Assembly: GCA_900544715.1 (NCBI GenBank)
Contig: UQWL01000002.1
Coordinates: 186,001-250,000, forward strand
Origin: an uncultured Oscillospiraceae bacterium
GTDB lineage: Bacteria > Bacillota > Clostridia > Oscillospirales > Acutalibacteraceae
Length of the DNA: 64,000 nt
Direction: 5' to 3'
Positions 32,856 to 41,969 of this stretch are shown here, piece by piece; the first letter of the stretch is position 1, and each line of letters starts with the position of its first letter. Both the position numbers and the translations under genes were made by a program. Under the pieces are notes generated by a model. The model saw nothing but the letters and a program-made list of their open reading frames with translations. It was not told where the DNA came from and ran no database searches.

Positions 32856-33840
32856 TGGAAAAAACAAGAGCGTGCAGCATAAAACCTCCGTCGGAGGACA
32901 GGCCCTGATCGAGGGAATTATGATGCGAGGGCCGCGAGGAGCGGCGATGTCCGTCCGCCTGCCGGATGGTACGATCGATACAGAGTATAAGGATTATAAA
33001 CAAATCAAGGATAAAGTGAAATTTTTAGGCTGGCCGATTCTCCGCGGGGTGGTCAATTTTATTGAATCCATGGTTTTCGGCTATAAATGCCTGATGGAGT
33101 CGGCCGAAAAATCCGGGTTAGAGACAGAAGATGTCAAGGAAGAGGAAATGTCCAAGCTGGATCGCTGGATTTCGGATCATTTCGGCCCGAAAATGATGGC
33201 TGTTATTTCGGCAGTCGCCATGGTGCTGGGGCTTGTGCTGGCATTTGCATTGTTTTTTTATCTCCCTTCTCTTATTTTTGACGGGCTCAACACGCTGGCA
33301 AAAGGTGGGCTGTTATCGTTCAAGGGCCTCATAGAAGGTGCTATGCGTATTTTGATCTTCATTGCCTATATTGCGCTGGTTTCGCAGATGAAAGATATTA
33401 AGCGTGTTTTCAGCTACCATGGCGCAGAGCATAAAACGATTTTCTGCTATGAGCACGGGGAAGAATTGACGGTTGAGAATGTGCGCAAACAAATCCGCTT
33501 CCATCCGCGCTGTGGTACAAGCTTTATTTTTGTGATATTGATTATCAGTATTCTGGTGGCTTCCCTGTTGATTCTGATTTTCCCTGAGCTTGGCAATCCG
33601 GAGAACCGGATTCTTTGGATGTGCATTAAAATCCTCACGCTGCCCGTGACCATGGGATTGGGCTATGAATTTATCCGCTATGCGGGACGGCACGAAAATT
33701 GGCTGACAAAAATTCTTTCGGCACCTGGCCTGTGGATGCAGCGTTTAACGACGAAGGAACCGGACGACGGCATGATTGAGGTTGGAATTGCCGCCTTCAA
33801 AGCTGTGATTACCGATAACCCGGAGGATGACGCAATTTGA
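32848..33840 (+). CDS. DUF1385 membrane protein
   Basis: 330 residues from ATG 32848, with AAAGGAG eight bases upstream. The N-terminal QALIEGIMMRGPRGAAMSVR and the central SYHGAEHKTIFCYEHGE plus FHPRCGTSF are DUF1385 signatures; the His/Cys residues suggest a metal site. Four or five helices lie between 110 and 280. The family is nearly universal in Clostridia next to prmC and prfA but has no defined reaction. Overlaps both neighbours, so it is co-translated. Confidence 0.88.
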   Translation: MSDGKNKSVQHKTSVGGQALIEGIMMRGPRGAAMSVRLPDGTIDTEYKDYKQIKDKVKFLGWPILRGVVNFIESMVFGYKCLMESAEKSGLETEDVKEEEMSKLDRWISDHFGPKMMAVISAVAMVLGLVLAFALFFYLPSLIFDGLNTLAKGGLLSFKGLIEGAMRILIFIAYIALVSQMKDIKRVFSYHGAEHKTIFCYEHGEELTVENVRKQIRFHPRCGTSFIFVILIISILVASLLILIFPELGNPENRILWMCIKILTLPVTMGLGYEFIRYAGRHENWLTKILSAPGLWMQRLTTKEPDDGMIEVGIAAFKAVITDNPEDDAI

Positions 33841-34700
33841 TGACCTACCAGTCGCTTTACCAGGAGGCAATGGAAACTCTCCGGGATTCTGGCAATCCGG
33901 ATGCCGCTTTTGATGCGCGCTGCTTGATGGAGAAGGCCTTTGGATTCGACCGCACGGCGCTTTCCCTGCACAGAGATTGTGTGCCGGATGAAAACAAAGA
34001 GCATTACTTCAGGCGCTTATTGTGCCAAAGGGCAGAGGGGGAACCGCTTCAATATCTGATCGGGCTATGGAGCTTTTTGGATGAATCGTTTCAGATTGGC
34101 CCTGGTGTATTGATTCCTCGGCCGGAAACAGAGCTCCTTGCCCTGACTGCCCTCCAGCGGATGGAATCCCTGGAGCATCCGGTGGTGTTTGACCTTTGCG
34201 CGGGAAGCGGGTGCCTGGGGCTGAGCATTGCAAAGAGGCGGCCCGACGCCGAGGTGTTTTTGCTGGAAAAATCAGAGGCCGCATTTGCCTATTTACAGCG
34301 CAATGCAGATCATATTGCACCGGCTAATACCCATCTGCAATTGGGCGATTTGATGGGTGGCTTTCAGAGCTTTGACTTTCCCACGCCGCAGGTGATCGTT
34401 TCAAACCCGCCCTATATTCGATCCGCAGAAATAAGCGGCTTACAGCGGGAAGTGCGGCACGAACCGCGTATGGCCCTTGATGGCGGAGAGGATGGTTTGC
34501 TGTTTTACCGGGTGCTGGCAGAACGCTGGGTTCCCTCCTTAAGCGAGGGCGGCATGATCGCCGTGGAATGCGGCGAAGGGCAGGCGGATGAGATCAGTGC
34601 CATTTTCCAAAAGGAGGGTCTGCACACCTGTTCCTATTTGGATTATGGAGAAATTGATCGAATTGTAACGGGCGGAAGGCCCACCGGTGCAATTGGATGA
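33840..34700 (+). CDS. prmC: Release factor glutamine methyltransferase
   Basis: 286 residues. It methylates the Gln of the GGQ motif in peptide-chain release factors. IPRPETE and VFDLCAGSGCLGLSIAKR form the SAM site; VSNPPYIR is the NPPY catalytic motif; the first 90 residues are the helical substrate-recognition domain. ATG 33840 shares one base with the previous stop; GGAGG is 10 bases upstream. Confidence 0.92.
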   Translation: MTYQSLYQEAMETLRDSGNPDAAFDARCLMEKAFGFDRTALSLHRDCVPDENKEHYFRRLLCQRAEGEPLQYLIGLWSFLDESFQIGPGVLIPRPETELLALTALQRMESLEHPVVFDLCAGSGCLGLSIAKRRPDAEVFLLEKSEAAFAYLQRNADHIAPANTHLQLGDLMGGFQSFDFPTPQVIVSNPPYIRSAEISGLQREVRHEPRMALDGGEDGLLFYRVLAERWVPSLSEGGMIAVECGEGQADEISAIFQKEGLHTCSYLDYGEIDRIVTGGRPTGAIG

Positions 34701-34718
34701 AAATTTACATTTTATCTG

Positions 34719-34747
34719 TTGACGCGCATGCTGTTTTAGGATACTCT
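34719..34747 (+). promoter_or_regulatory. Promoter of the M50-scpAB-gerW group
   Basis: TTGACG (34719-34724), 17 bases, TACTCT (34742-34747), some 37 bases before the M50 protease gene. Confidence 0.55.
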
Positions 34748-34783
34748 AAGTAAGAATCATTTCATTCTGAGGAGTTTGAATAC

Positions 34784-35458
34784 ATGATATTGAATTTTTT
34801 CCGAAGCGGCGACTGGACGAGCGCAATGATCGGAGTATGCGTTTCTATCTTTGTCGTATTTTGCACGCTTCCGATTCATGAATATGCGCACGCTTGGATG
34901 TCTACCAGGTTAGGAGATGACACGGCGCGGCTAAGCGGAAGGCTAACGCTCAATCCACTTGCACACATCGATCCCATCGGTGCGGTGATGATCCTGCTGA
35001 TCGGGTTTGGATATGCAAAACCGGTGCCGGTCAATATGAGGAATTTTAAAAACCCAAAGCGCGATATGGCGCTTACCGCATTGGCGGGCCCTGTTTCCAA
35101 TTTATTGATGGCTCTGCTTTTCATGATTATCTATAATATTTTTGGTCTCTTTTTATCGACGAGGAGCACCATTATTTCTGTTGCCCTTTTATTTTTCAAA
35201 ATGGCGGCGATGATTAATGTGAACCTTGCGGTGTTTAATCTGCTGCCGATTCCTCCGCTGGATGGTTCCCGGATTTTGGGGCTTATTTTGCCGGATCGGC
35301 TCTATTATAAAATCATGCAATATGAGCGCATCATCATGCTCGTTGTGCTGGCGCTTCTCTTTTTCGGTGTGTTGAGCTGGCCGTTGAGTTTTTTGAGCAA
35401 TCTTGTCATGAAAGGGCTTGCGTTTGTGGCTGGCCTGCCCTTTTTACCGTTCCATTGA
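34784..35458 (+). CDS. Site-2 protease family (M50) membrane protein
   Basis: 224 residues, about five membrane helices. LPIHEYAHAW is the zinc HExxH motif; NLLPIPPLDGSRI carries the third ligand. Such short M50 proteins resemble SpoIVFB/YwhC-type intramembrane proteases that cut membrane-bound regulators. The target is unknown. A TGAGGAGTT ribosome site precedes the ATG. It heads the segregation/sporulation gene group, commonly found just ahead of scpA in Clostridia. Confidence 0.88.
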   Translation: MILNFFRSGDWTSAMIGVCVSIFVVFCTLPIHEYAHAWMSTRLGDDTARLSGRLTLNPLAHIDPIGAVMILLIGFGYAKPVPVNMRNFKNPKRDMALTALAGPVSNLLMALLFMIIYNIFGLFLSTRSTIISVALLFFKMAAMINVNLAVFNLLPIPPLDGSRILGLILPDRLYYKIMQYERIIMLVVLALLFFGVLSWPLSFLSNLVMKGLAFVAGLPFLPFH

Positions 35459-35472
35459 GGGGGAGCGGCTGA

Positions 35473-36228
35473 ATGGATAAAATATCGTATAAACTCCCCA
35501 TTTTTGAAGGCCCGATGGATTTATTGCTTCATTTGATCAACAAGCATAAGCTGAATATCTATGATATCCCGATTCTGGAATTGGTCGAGCAGTATGTAGT
35601 TGCCGTTTGCCAGATGCAGGCGGATGAAAATTTAGAGGTTGCCAGTGAGTTTTTGGAAATGGCGGCACGCTTGGTTTATCTGAAAACGGTTTCCTTGCTG
35701 CCGGTTCACGAAGAGGCGGATCAGCTGAAAAAAGAGCTGACCGGGGAACTGCTGGAATATCGGGACTGCCAGCTCATGGCGCAGAAGCTGGCGGAGCATA
35801 CTGATGGATTTGACCACTATACGCGCGAGCCGCAGGTTTTTGAAGTGGACCCTACCTACACTCGCCTGCATGAGCCGGATGAACTGTTGAGCGCTTATCT
35901 TTCTGCTGTTGGCAAGGGCAAACGCAGGCTTCCGCCACCAGTGGAATCTTTTACCGGGATTGTTTCCCATAAAATTGTGTCTGTTGGTTCCAAAGTCGCT
36001 TTCATCCTGCGCCGGTTAATTCGCGGGCAGAAACAACGGCTGGAGTCTTTTTTTGAAATTGCGCCCTCCCGTTCCGATATGGTGGCCACCTTTCTTGCCA
36101 TGCTGGAGCTGATGAAAGCGAGGCGGATCCGCGTGGATGGAGACGGCGAAGCTGCTCAGGTGCTTTTGCTGCGCCGTTCGGACAAATTGTCCCATTCTTT
36201 CAGCGAAGGGGAGGCGGATCATTTTTGA
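35473..36228 (+). CDS. scpA: Segregation and condensation protein A
   Basis: 251 residues. Kleisin subunit of the SMC-ScpAB condensin that compacts and separates chromosomes. The N-terminal FEGPMDLLLHLINKHKLNIY with DIPI is the hallmark; EVASEFLEMAARLVYLKT-type helix follows (here LEVASEFLEMA), and a winged-helix C-terminus ends near VLLLRRSD. GAGGGGGAGCGG precedes the start. scpB overlaps by four bases. Confidence 0.93.
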   Translation: MDKISYKLPIFEGPMDLLLHLINKHKLNIYDIPILELVEQYVVAVCQMQADENLEVASEFLEMAARLVYLKTVSLLPVHEEADQLKKELTGELLEYRDCQLMAQKLAEHTDGFDHYTREPQVFEVDPTYTRLHEPDELLSAYLSAVGKGKRRLPPPVESFTGIVSHKIVSVGSKVAFILRRLIRGQKQRLESFFEIAPSRSDMVATFLAMLELMKARRIRVDGDGEAAQVLLLRRSDKLSHSFSEGEADHF

Positions 36229-36830
36229 ATGCCAAACAAATTCAAGCTGCTGTGGAAGCCGTTCTTTTTGCGGCGGGTGAACCGTTGGAATTATCCCGTT
36301 TGGCACAGGCGCTGGAGGTCAACGAGGGCCTGATGGAGCAGATTTTAAAAAACCTGGAGGCTCAGCTGGATGAGCGTGGGAGCGGCTTGTGTTTGCTCCG
36401 TTTGGGCAACCGGTATCAGCTTTGCACCCGCACGGAATTCGCTCAGAGTGTCCGCCAGGCATTGGAAATCAAGCGCAACGCTCCCTTATCCCAGGCCGCG
36501 TTTGAGGTGCTGGCGGTGGTCGCCTATAATCAGCCGGTCACCAAATCCTTTGTGGAACAGGTGCGGGGGGTAGATTGCTCCGGCGTTGTCAATACGCTGT
36601 GCCAAAAGGGTCTTTTAGAAGAAAAAGGACGATTGGAGCTTCCAGGAAGACCGCTTCTCTATGGCACAACGGCAGAGTTCTTGCGCTGCTTCAGCTTTTC
36701 CTCGCTGGAAGATTTACCGCCCTTGCCCGGTGAACCATCTTCAGAGAAAATCCCCAGAGAGGAAAGCGGAGCGGCGGATTCAGAGGAATATGCGCTTTTA
36801 TCAGCGCAAGAAGGGGAGATGAGCATTTGA
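36225..36830 (+). CDS. scpB: Segregation and condensation protein B
   Basis: 201 residues. Winged-helix partner of ScpA in the SMC complex. AAVEAVLFAAGEPLELSRLA and VLAVVAYNQPVTKSFVEQVR are the standard blocks, then GRPLLYGTTAEFLRCF. The tail beyond about 170 is acidic and Ser-rich. TTG 36225 overlaps the scpA stop (TTGA), with GGGGAGGCGG upstream. Confidence 0.93.
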   Translation: MNAKQIQAAVEAVLFAAGEPLELSRLAQALEVNEGLMEQILKNLEAQLDERGSGLCLLRLGNRYQLCTRTEFAQSVRQALEIKRNAPLSQAAFEVLAVVAYNQPVTKSFVEQVRGVDCSGVVNTLCQKGLLEEKGRLELPGRPLLYGTTAEFLRCFSFSSLEDLPPLPGEPSSEKIPREESGAADSEEYALLSAQEGEMSI

Positions 36831-37519
36831 TCGTTCTCTACATATTGCTGGCAATCATTGCGCTGATCGTGCTGGCCTTCAGCTTTCGGCTGACGTTACA
36901 GCTTGATTATCATGAGATGGTCGAGTTGGAAGTGCGTTACTTATTCTTTCGATTCAAGCTCCTCCCATGGGAAAAGAAAGAGAAGGCGCCCAAGGAGGAG
37001 AAACCGGTAGAACAGAAACCACCGGAAGAAAAAAAAGCGAAGGAAAAGCCAGCAAAGCCCAATCCACTCAAAGCCTTTTGGCAAAATGAGGGTATAGACG
37101 GCGTGATTGCGTTGCTCAAGGAAATGGCCAGGATCGTATCCGGCATGTTTCGGAGTGTTTTTAAGCATGTGTTTATTGACAAGCTGTTCCTTCAAATGTA
37201 TATTGGTTCTGGGGATGCAGCACAGACCGCGAATGATTATGGAAAAGTCTGTGCTGAGGTTTTTCCTGCGCTGGGGGCAATTTGTTCCGTTATGAAGGTC
37301 CGGAAGTACGATGTGGATATTTCCCCTGATTTCTTGGCAAATCAAAATGAAACGGAGCTGCACACAGTCATCACCCTTCGCCCGATTTTCGTCACGAATG
37401 CGGCGGTTGTGATGGCCGTTCGGCTTCTATTTAAGGTTGTTTTCAAAGTGCTTTTTTCCAAACCAGATAAAAGCAATGAAAATAGAATTGAAACTAAACA
37501 AGGTGGTGCTTCTTTATGA
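36827..37519 (+). CDS. DUF2953 membrane protein
   Basis: 230 residues: N-terminal helix (VLYILLAIIALIVLAFSF), a Lys/Glu/Pro-rich low-complexity stretch at about 53-80 (repeats of KEEKP/EEKKAKEK type) and a domain with DKLFLQMYIGSGDAAQTAND typical of DUF2953, ending in a second hydrophobic stretch. In spore formers the gene sits beside gerW (ytfJ/ytfI pair). TTG 36827 overlaps the scpB stop by four bases. Confidence 0.85.
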   Translation: MIVLYILLAIIALIVLAFSFRLTLQLDYHEMVELEVRYLFFRFKLLPWEKKEKAPKEEKPVEQKPPEEKKAKEKPAKPNPLKAFWQNEGIDGVIALLKEMARIVSGMFRSVFKHVFIDKLFLQMYIGSGDAAQTANDYGKVCAEVFPALGAICSVMKVRKYDVDISPDFLANQNETELHTVITLRPIFVTNAAVVMAVRLLFKVVFKVLFSKPDKSNENRIETKQGGASL

Positions 37520-37962
37520 AAGAACAGTCTGCATCCGGGATCCTGGGCACGACAATTGAAAAAATCCGCGACCTGGTGGATGTTAGCACAATCATTGGCG
37601 ACCCGATGTATCTGGAAGGCGGAATGACGATCATTCCGGTATCCAAGGTAACCTATGGCTTTGCTTCGGGCGGTTCCGATTTTCCCTCCAAAACCAACGC
37701 ACAGCTTTTTGGCGGCGGCGGCGGCGCTGGTGTAACGATCACACCGGTCGCTTTCCTGATCGTCAGTGACGGCGAAGTGACCCTGAAACATATTACGGCT
37801 TATGACAACGCGGCTGAGCGCGTGGTAAATCTAGTGCCTGAGATGTTTGATAAAGTTACGAGCGTCGTCAATAAGACCATCAAAAAGAAGGAAGCACAGC
37901 AGGCAGAGGCGGGGCAAGCCACCGATGCAGCTGACGTAACAACCATAGAAGACGTAAAATAA
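37516..37962 (+). CDS. gerW: GerW/YtfJ family sporulation protein
   Basis: 148 residues. VSTIIGDPMYLEGGMTIIPV with SKVTYGFASGG, the FGGGGGAGVTITPVAFL glycine block and DGEVTLKHI are the YtfJ signatures. In Bacillus the protein is made in the forespore and affects germination; the exact task is unknown. The C-terminal Ala/Gln tail is not conserved. AAGGTGG precedes ATG 37516, which overlaps the DUF2953 gene. Confidence 0.9.
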   Translation: MKEQSASGILGTTIEKIRDLVDVSTIIGDPMYLEGGMTIIPVSKVTYGFASGGSDFPSKTNAQLFGGGGGAGVTITPVAFLIVSDGEVTLKHITAYDNAAERVVNLVPEMFDKVTSVVNKTIKKKEAQQAEAGQATDAADVTTIEDVK

Positions 37963-38035
37963 ACCCTCTGAACGCCTTTTTTAGCAATTGAATTGATTTT
38001 TTTGCCACCGCCTGCATACGTATAAACAATGGCAG

Positions 38036-39253
38036 GTGGTGGCTTTGTTAAATAAACGAAAAAAAGAAATCGGATTCCATAAATACCTGATTCCGCTTTT
38101 GCTGTGCGGTGCTTTTTTATTTTTCTGCGGAGCTCGGGCTCAGGCGCAGGAACCGCCTTCTGTATCAGCGCAGTCGGCGGCATTGCTCGTCGCTGATACG
38201 GGAGAATTTTTATTTGAAAAAAATGCCCAACAGCAGCGCGGAATGGCGAGCACAACAAAAATTATGACCTCGCTTCTGGCCGTTGAGGAGGGTGCGCCAA
38301 ATCGTGTAATTACGGCAACGGAGGCCATGGTTCGAGTCGAGGGCACCTCCATTGGCCTGCAAGCGGGGGATAAGATAACGCTCCGCAACCTGATTTATGG
38401 CATGCTGCTGGAATCCGGTAATGATGCCGCCAATGCAACGGCAATTGCACTGGCAGGCTCCGCCGATCAATTTGCAGAGCGGATGAATGCGCGCGCAAAA
38501 GAGATTGGCATGTCCAACACACACTTTGTTACGCCGTCTGGATTGGATCACGAGGATCATTATTCCTGTGCGCACGATATGGCGCTTTTGGGAGCGGAAG
38601 CGATTCAAAACCCGGAATTTGCCGCGGTTTGCTCGACCAGGAGCATCCGTGTCGCGTATGGTAATCCCGAGTATCTGCGCACACTCAGCAACCACAACCG
38701 TTTATTATCCGCCTATCCCGGGTGTATTGGAGTCAAAACAGGCTTCACGAAAAAGAGCGGACGATGCCTGGTTTCCGCAGCGCGGCGGGATGGCGTGACT
38801 TTGGTTGCCGTTACGCTCAATGCCCCAAATGATTGGGATGACCACAAGAAATTGTTTGACTACGGATTTTCTGTGGTGGAAAACCTTAAGCTGGACGATG
38901 GCCTTTCCGGTATCCAGCTCAAGGTGGTCGGAGGAACGAGCAAATCTGTGCCGGTTGAATGCGCGATTACGCCCAGCATTGCCGCTTCCGATCTGCCTTC
39001 CGATATCCGCCGGGAGATCCGGCTGGAGCCTTTTGTTTACGCGCCGGTGGAACGGGGCAGAATCGTAGGGGAGGCGCGATACTATCGTGGCGATCAGCTG
39101 CTGACGTGTGTCCCTCTGGAAACGGCGCAGGCGGTAAAAAATATCGATCCGCCCAAGCAAATGGAGGAACCGGCCAAAGAGAAAAAAGGATTATGGAACC
39201 AAATCAAGAAATGGTTTTCGGCCCATTTAAGGAGAGAACAAAAAAATGACTGA
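38036..39253 (+). CDS. D-alanyl-D-alanine carboxypeptidase (S11 family)
   Basis: 405 residues. Trims the terminal D-Ala of peptidoglycan stem peptides, DacF/DacB-like. Signal peptide to about residue 38; active-site S-x-x-K in MASTTKIMTSL, SGN in LESGNDAAN, KTG in GVKTGFTKKSG; a beta-rich C-terminal domain and an amphipathic tail (WNQIKKWFSAHLRRE) for membrane attachment. GTG 38036 or TTG 38042 may be the start, both near AGGTGG. In this setting a role in spore cortex is likely (DacF). Confidence 0.92.
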   Translation: MVALLNKRKKEIGFHKYLIPLLLCGAFLFFCGARAQAQEPPSVSAQSAALLVADTGEFLFEKNAQQQRGMASTTKIMTSLLAVEEGAPNRVITATEAMVRVEGTSIGLQAGDKITLRNLIYGMLLESGNDAANATAIALAGSADQFAERMNARAKEIGMSNTHFVTPSGLDHEDHYSCAHDMALLGAEAIQNPEFAAVCSTRSIRVAYGNPEYLRTLSNHNRLLSAYPGCIGVKTGFTKKSGRCLVSAARRDGVTLVAVTLNAPNDWDDHKKLFDYGFSVVENLKLDDGLSGIQLKVVGGTSKSVPVECAITPSIAASDLPSDIRREIRLEPFVYAPVERGRIVGEARYYRGDQLLTCVPLETAQAVKNIDPPKQMEEPAKEKKGLWNQIKKWFSAHLRREQKND

Positions 39254-39992
39254 TGAAAAAATCAGGCTGCAAAAATATTTATCAGAATGCGGGATTGCCT
39301 CGCGCCGTAAAAGCGAAGCACTGATTGCAGAAGGGCGTGTAAAAATCAACGGTGCCAGAGCCCAGATCGGGGATAAAATTGACCCCAAACGGGATACTGT
39401 TTCCGTCAATGGGCGAAAGGTTGCGAAGGAACAGTCGCTTTGCTATATCATGCTGCATAAGCCGCGCGGATTTATCACGACCATGAGCGATGAGATGAAC
39501 CGCAAATGCGTCGCGGAGCTTGTACAGGATTGCGGGATGCGGGTGTATCCTGTGGGGCGGTTGGATCGGGAATCGGAAGGCCTTCTGCTCATGACGAATG
39601 ACGGCGCCTTTGCAAACGCCATGATGCACCCCAAGCGTCATGTTCCCAAAACGTACCGTGTAACCATACGGCCAAGCATCACGGAGGAACAAATGACCCA
39701 AATGACCACAGGGCTCATGCTGGACGGCCGCATGACTGCACCGGCCGATGTGCATATTATCACAAAGGAAGAGGGCCGGGTGGTGCTCGAAATCGTCCTC
39801 TACGAGGGGCGAAACCGGCAGATTCGAAAGATGTGCGAGCAGCTCGGCCTGGAGGTTGCAAGGCTGAAGCGGACGGCTGTGGGACCTGTAAAGCTCGGTA
39901 TGCTGCCGCAGGGCAAATGGCGCGAACTAACGCCGGAAGAAGTGAACCGGCTCATGAATGCAGCAAAGATGAATGCAAGTGATAAAAAGTAA
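39246..39992 (+). CDS. Pseudouridine synthase, RluB/RsuA family
   Basis: 248 residues. S4 domain first (IRLQKYLSECGIASRRKSEA), then the catalytic domain with Asp in PVGRLDRESEGLLLMTNDG and EGRNRQIRKM near the end. Converts a uridine of rRNA (RluB: 23S position 2605 in E. coli) to pseudouridine. AAGGAGAG precedes the ATG; it overlaps the carboxypeptidase gene by eight bases. Confidence 0.92.
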   Translation: MTDEKIRLQKYLSECGIASRRKSEALIAEGRVKINGARAQIGDKIDPKRDTVSVNGRKVAKEQSLCYIMLHKPRGFITTMSDEMNRKCVAELVQDCGMRVYPVGRLDRESEGLLLMTNDGAFANAMMHPKRHVPKTYRVTIRPSITEEQMTQMTTGLMLDGRMTAPADVHIITKEEGRVVLEIVLYEGRNRQIRKMCEQLGLEVARLKRTAVGPVKLGMLPQGKWRELTPEEVNRLMNAAKMNASDKK

Positions 39993-40003
39993 ATAACAAT
40001 TGA

Positions 40004-40037
40004 AAACCGTCTGATACAAAAAAGTATCAGACGGTTT
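40004..40037 (+). terminator. Strong terminator after the pseudouridine synthase gene
   Basis: A perfect 14-bp stem (AAACCGTCTGATAC and complement) on an A6 loop closes the long plus-strand block. Confidence 0.8.
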
Positions 40038-40125
40038 AAGGCTGATGTGATACAATAAAGCGAAAGAACCATCTAGGGAAAGGAGGAAGATTTGAGCGGG
40101 AGCCACCCCAAACGGAAGTGAAACA

Positions 40126-40153
40126 ATTATACAAAATAAATATTTTGTATAAT
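40126..40153. promoter_or_regulatory. AT-rich palindrome before the recombinase gene
   Basis: ATTATACAAAAT and ATTTTGTATAAT form a perfect 12-bp inverted repeat around AAAT, 42 bases upstream of the Xer start. It looks like an operator or a recombinase-related site. Confidence 0.45.
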
Positions 40154-40194
40154 TTAGGGGAGCAAAAAATAACAGAATCCCGCTTAAATCAAAC

Positions 40195-41187
40195 ATGATG
40201 CCTTCCATTGACTATTCTGAGCTGCCGTCTGTTTTAACGGACTTTCTTCGCTATCTTGACGTGATTAAAAACAAATCTCCATTAACCGTACAGGAATATG
40301 CGACAGATCTTCGTACCTTCCTGCGTTTTCTCAAGCAATCACGCGGCCTTGTATCTGCTTCTGTTGATTTTGATGAAATCAATATTTCAGATATTGACAT
40401 TGCATTCCTGCGCACAGTGTCCCTCAGCGATGCATATGCGTTTTTGTCCTATTGCAAACAGGAACGTCATAACAATGCGACCACCCGTTCGCGTAAGGTT
40501 TCTAGCATCCGTGGCTTTTTTAAATACTTAACGGTTCAAAGGAAAATACTGGATGAAAATCCCATGCAGGAACTGGATACGCCAAAACAGAAAAAAGCGC
40601 TTCCCAAATATTTAACGCTTGACCAGAGCATCAGTCTTTTGGAGCATATTGATGGTAAAAACAAAGAACGTGATTATTGTATGGTCACCTTTTTTCTCAA
40701 TTGTGGGATGCGTCTTTCTGAACTGGTTGGTCTGAATCTTTCTGATATCCATGATAATGAGATTATCCATGTAACCGGCAAGGGCGATAAAGAGCGCATT
40801 CTCTATCTCAACCAAGCCTGTCAGGATGCATTGGCAGAATATTTAAAGGTGCGACCTGTAGACGGCGTGAAGGATAAGAACGCGCTCTTTCTCAGCAACC
40901 GGATGCAGCGGATCAGCCCCAAAACGGTCCAGCATGTTGTTTATACATTTTTAGAAAAAGCAGGGCTTTCCGGCCAGGGCCTATCGGTGCATAAGCTGCG
41001 CCACACGGCCGCAACGCTGATGTATCAACACGGGAAAGTTGATGTTTTGGTGCTCAAAGAAATTTTAGGTCATGAAAATCTGGGTACAACAGAAATTTAT
41101 ACGCATATTATGGATGATCAAATCAAATCAGCCGCTGAAGCGAATCCTTTGCATCGACAAAAAGCGAAAAAAACAGTTCAAAAATGA
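40195..41187 (+). CDS. Tyrosine recombinase, XerC/XerD-like
   Basis: 330 residues. Site-specific recombinase of the type that resolves chromosome dimers at dif. N-terminal SAM-like DNA-binding domain; catalytic residues Arg in CGMRLSELVGL, Lys in GKGDKERIL, His-x-x-Arg in HKLRHTAATLM, His in LGHENLGTTEIYTH and the Tyr of IYTH. No ribosome site is close to ATG 40195 (GGGGAG is 35 bases off), so translation may be weak or start is uncertain. Its end overlaps spoIIM, on the other strand, by ten bases. No integrase-type neighbours, so a housekeeping Xer is likelier than a phage integrase. Confidence 0.88.
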   Translation: MMPSIDYSELPSVLTDFLRYLDVIKNKSPLTVQEYATDLRTFLRFLKQSRGLVSASVDFDEINISDIDIAFLRTVSLSDAYAFLSYCKQERHNNATTRSRKVSSIRGFFKYLTVQRKILDENPMQELDTPKQKKALPKYLTLDQSISLLEHIDGKNKERDYCMVTFFLNCGMRLSELVGLNLSDIHDNEIIHVTGKGDKERILYLNQACQDALAEYLKVRPVDGVKDKNALFLSNRMQRISPKTVQHVVYTFLEKAGLSGQGLSVHKLRHTAATLMYQHGKVDVLVLKEILGHENLGTTEIYTHIMDDQIKSAAEANPLHRQKAKKTVQK

Positions 41188-41825
41188 AAAAAGCCGGAGA
41201 ACGCTTTTGCAAACAACGCATCTGCCAAAGCGGCACAAGCCAGCAATATGAGTAAAATTCCGAAACGTGCGCAATAAAGGCGAAAGTTATGGTAGCTATC
41301 CAGCGTTTTATTGCCGTTCATCACTGCAAAAACATCCAGCGACATGGTGATCCCCTCCCGACAGCCAATCAATAGCGTAGCAGTAGACAAAATTGCTCCA
41401 GGCAACAGGATCAGCATGCAATAACCAACTCCCGCGAGCGCTTTGGTGCTGTATAGGTAGCCGAATACGGCGCCTAAGCCGAGCCCACGAAGGAAGGGTG
41501 CCAGTGCAAGAAACGGAAAGCCCATCGCGCAAAGCCCTGCAATAAAAGCGACTGCGAGATAAATCAAATTTGAAAACAGGGAGTTGCACATGGTTGAAAA
41601 TAAGGATTGCGAATTACGAATCGTGCTGTATTCCTGTAAAAGCTGTAAGAGTTGCTCCAGCCATTCGTGGTTGGCGCTGTATTTTACGGATGCCGCCCCA
41701 AACGCCATTCCAGCCGCAAAAAGCGCTGTTAAAAGAATCAATTTCCAACTGGAAGCGATGCGCTCTACCAGTATCCCGTTTGGAAGGGGCCGCCTTTCAT
41801 GCGGCCTGATCCGCCTTGTCCTCAT
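41178..41825 (-). CDS. spoIIM: Stage II sporulation protein M
   Basis: 215 residues, five predicted helices. SpoIIM (DUF95) works with SpoIID and SpoIIP in peptidoglycan remodelling during forespore engulfment. The basic start, the LILLTALFAAGMAFGA helix and FLRGLGLGAVFGYLY plus GAILSTATLLIGCREG match the family. GGAGG precedes the ATG. Convergent with the Xer gene, with overlapping ends. Confidence 0.85.
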   Translation of the reverse strand: MRTRRIRPHERRPLPNGILVERIASSWKLILLTALFAAGMAFGAASVKYSANHEWLEQLLQLLQEYSTIRNSQSLFSTMCNSLFSNLIYLAVAFIAGLCAMGFPFLALAPFLRGLGLGAVFGYLYSTKALAGVGYCMLILLPGAILSTATLLIGCREGITMSLDVFAVMNGNKTLDSYHNFRLYCARFGILLILLACAALADALFAKAFSGFFHF

Positions 41826-41908
41826 TTTGCTTCCTCCTTTTTACACGTATCCCTATAAGGTATGGCGTTCAGAAGGAAATTAGAACTGATACGGATCTGT
41901 TCAAAGTA

Positions 41909-41949
41909 AAAATCCTCTGCTTCTTGAGATAAGAGAAGCAGAGGATTTT
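41909..41949 (-). terminator. Terminator of the SCIFF maturase gene
   Basis: A perfect 16-bp stem (AAAATCCTCTGCTTCT and complement) with a 9-base loop; on the minus strand it ends in TTTTTACTTT, 20 bases after the maturase stop. Confidence 0.8.
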
Positions 41950-41969
41950 GGGGGATTCTTTTATTGATC

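Noticed and set aside
40195..41187. Phage integrase
   Set aside because: No phage genes, attachment-site duplication or excisionase nearby; sequence and setting suit a chromosomal Xer-type recombinase.
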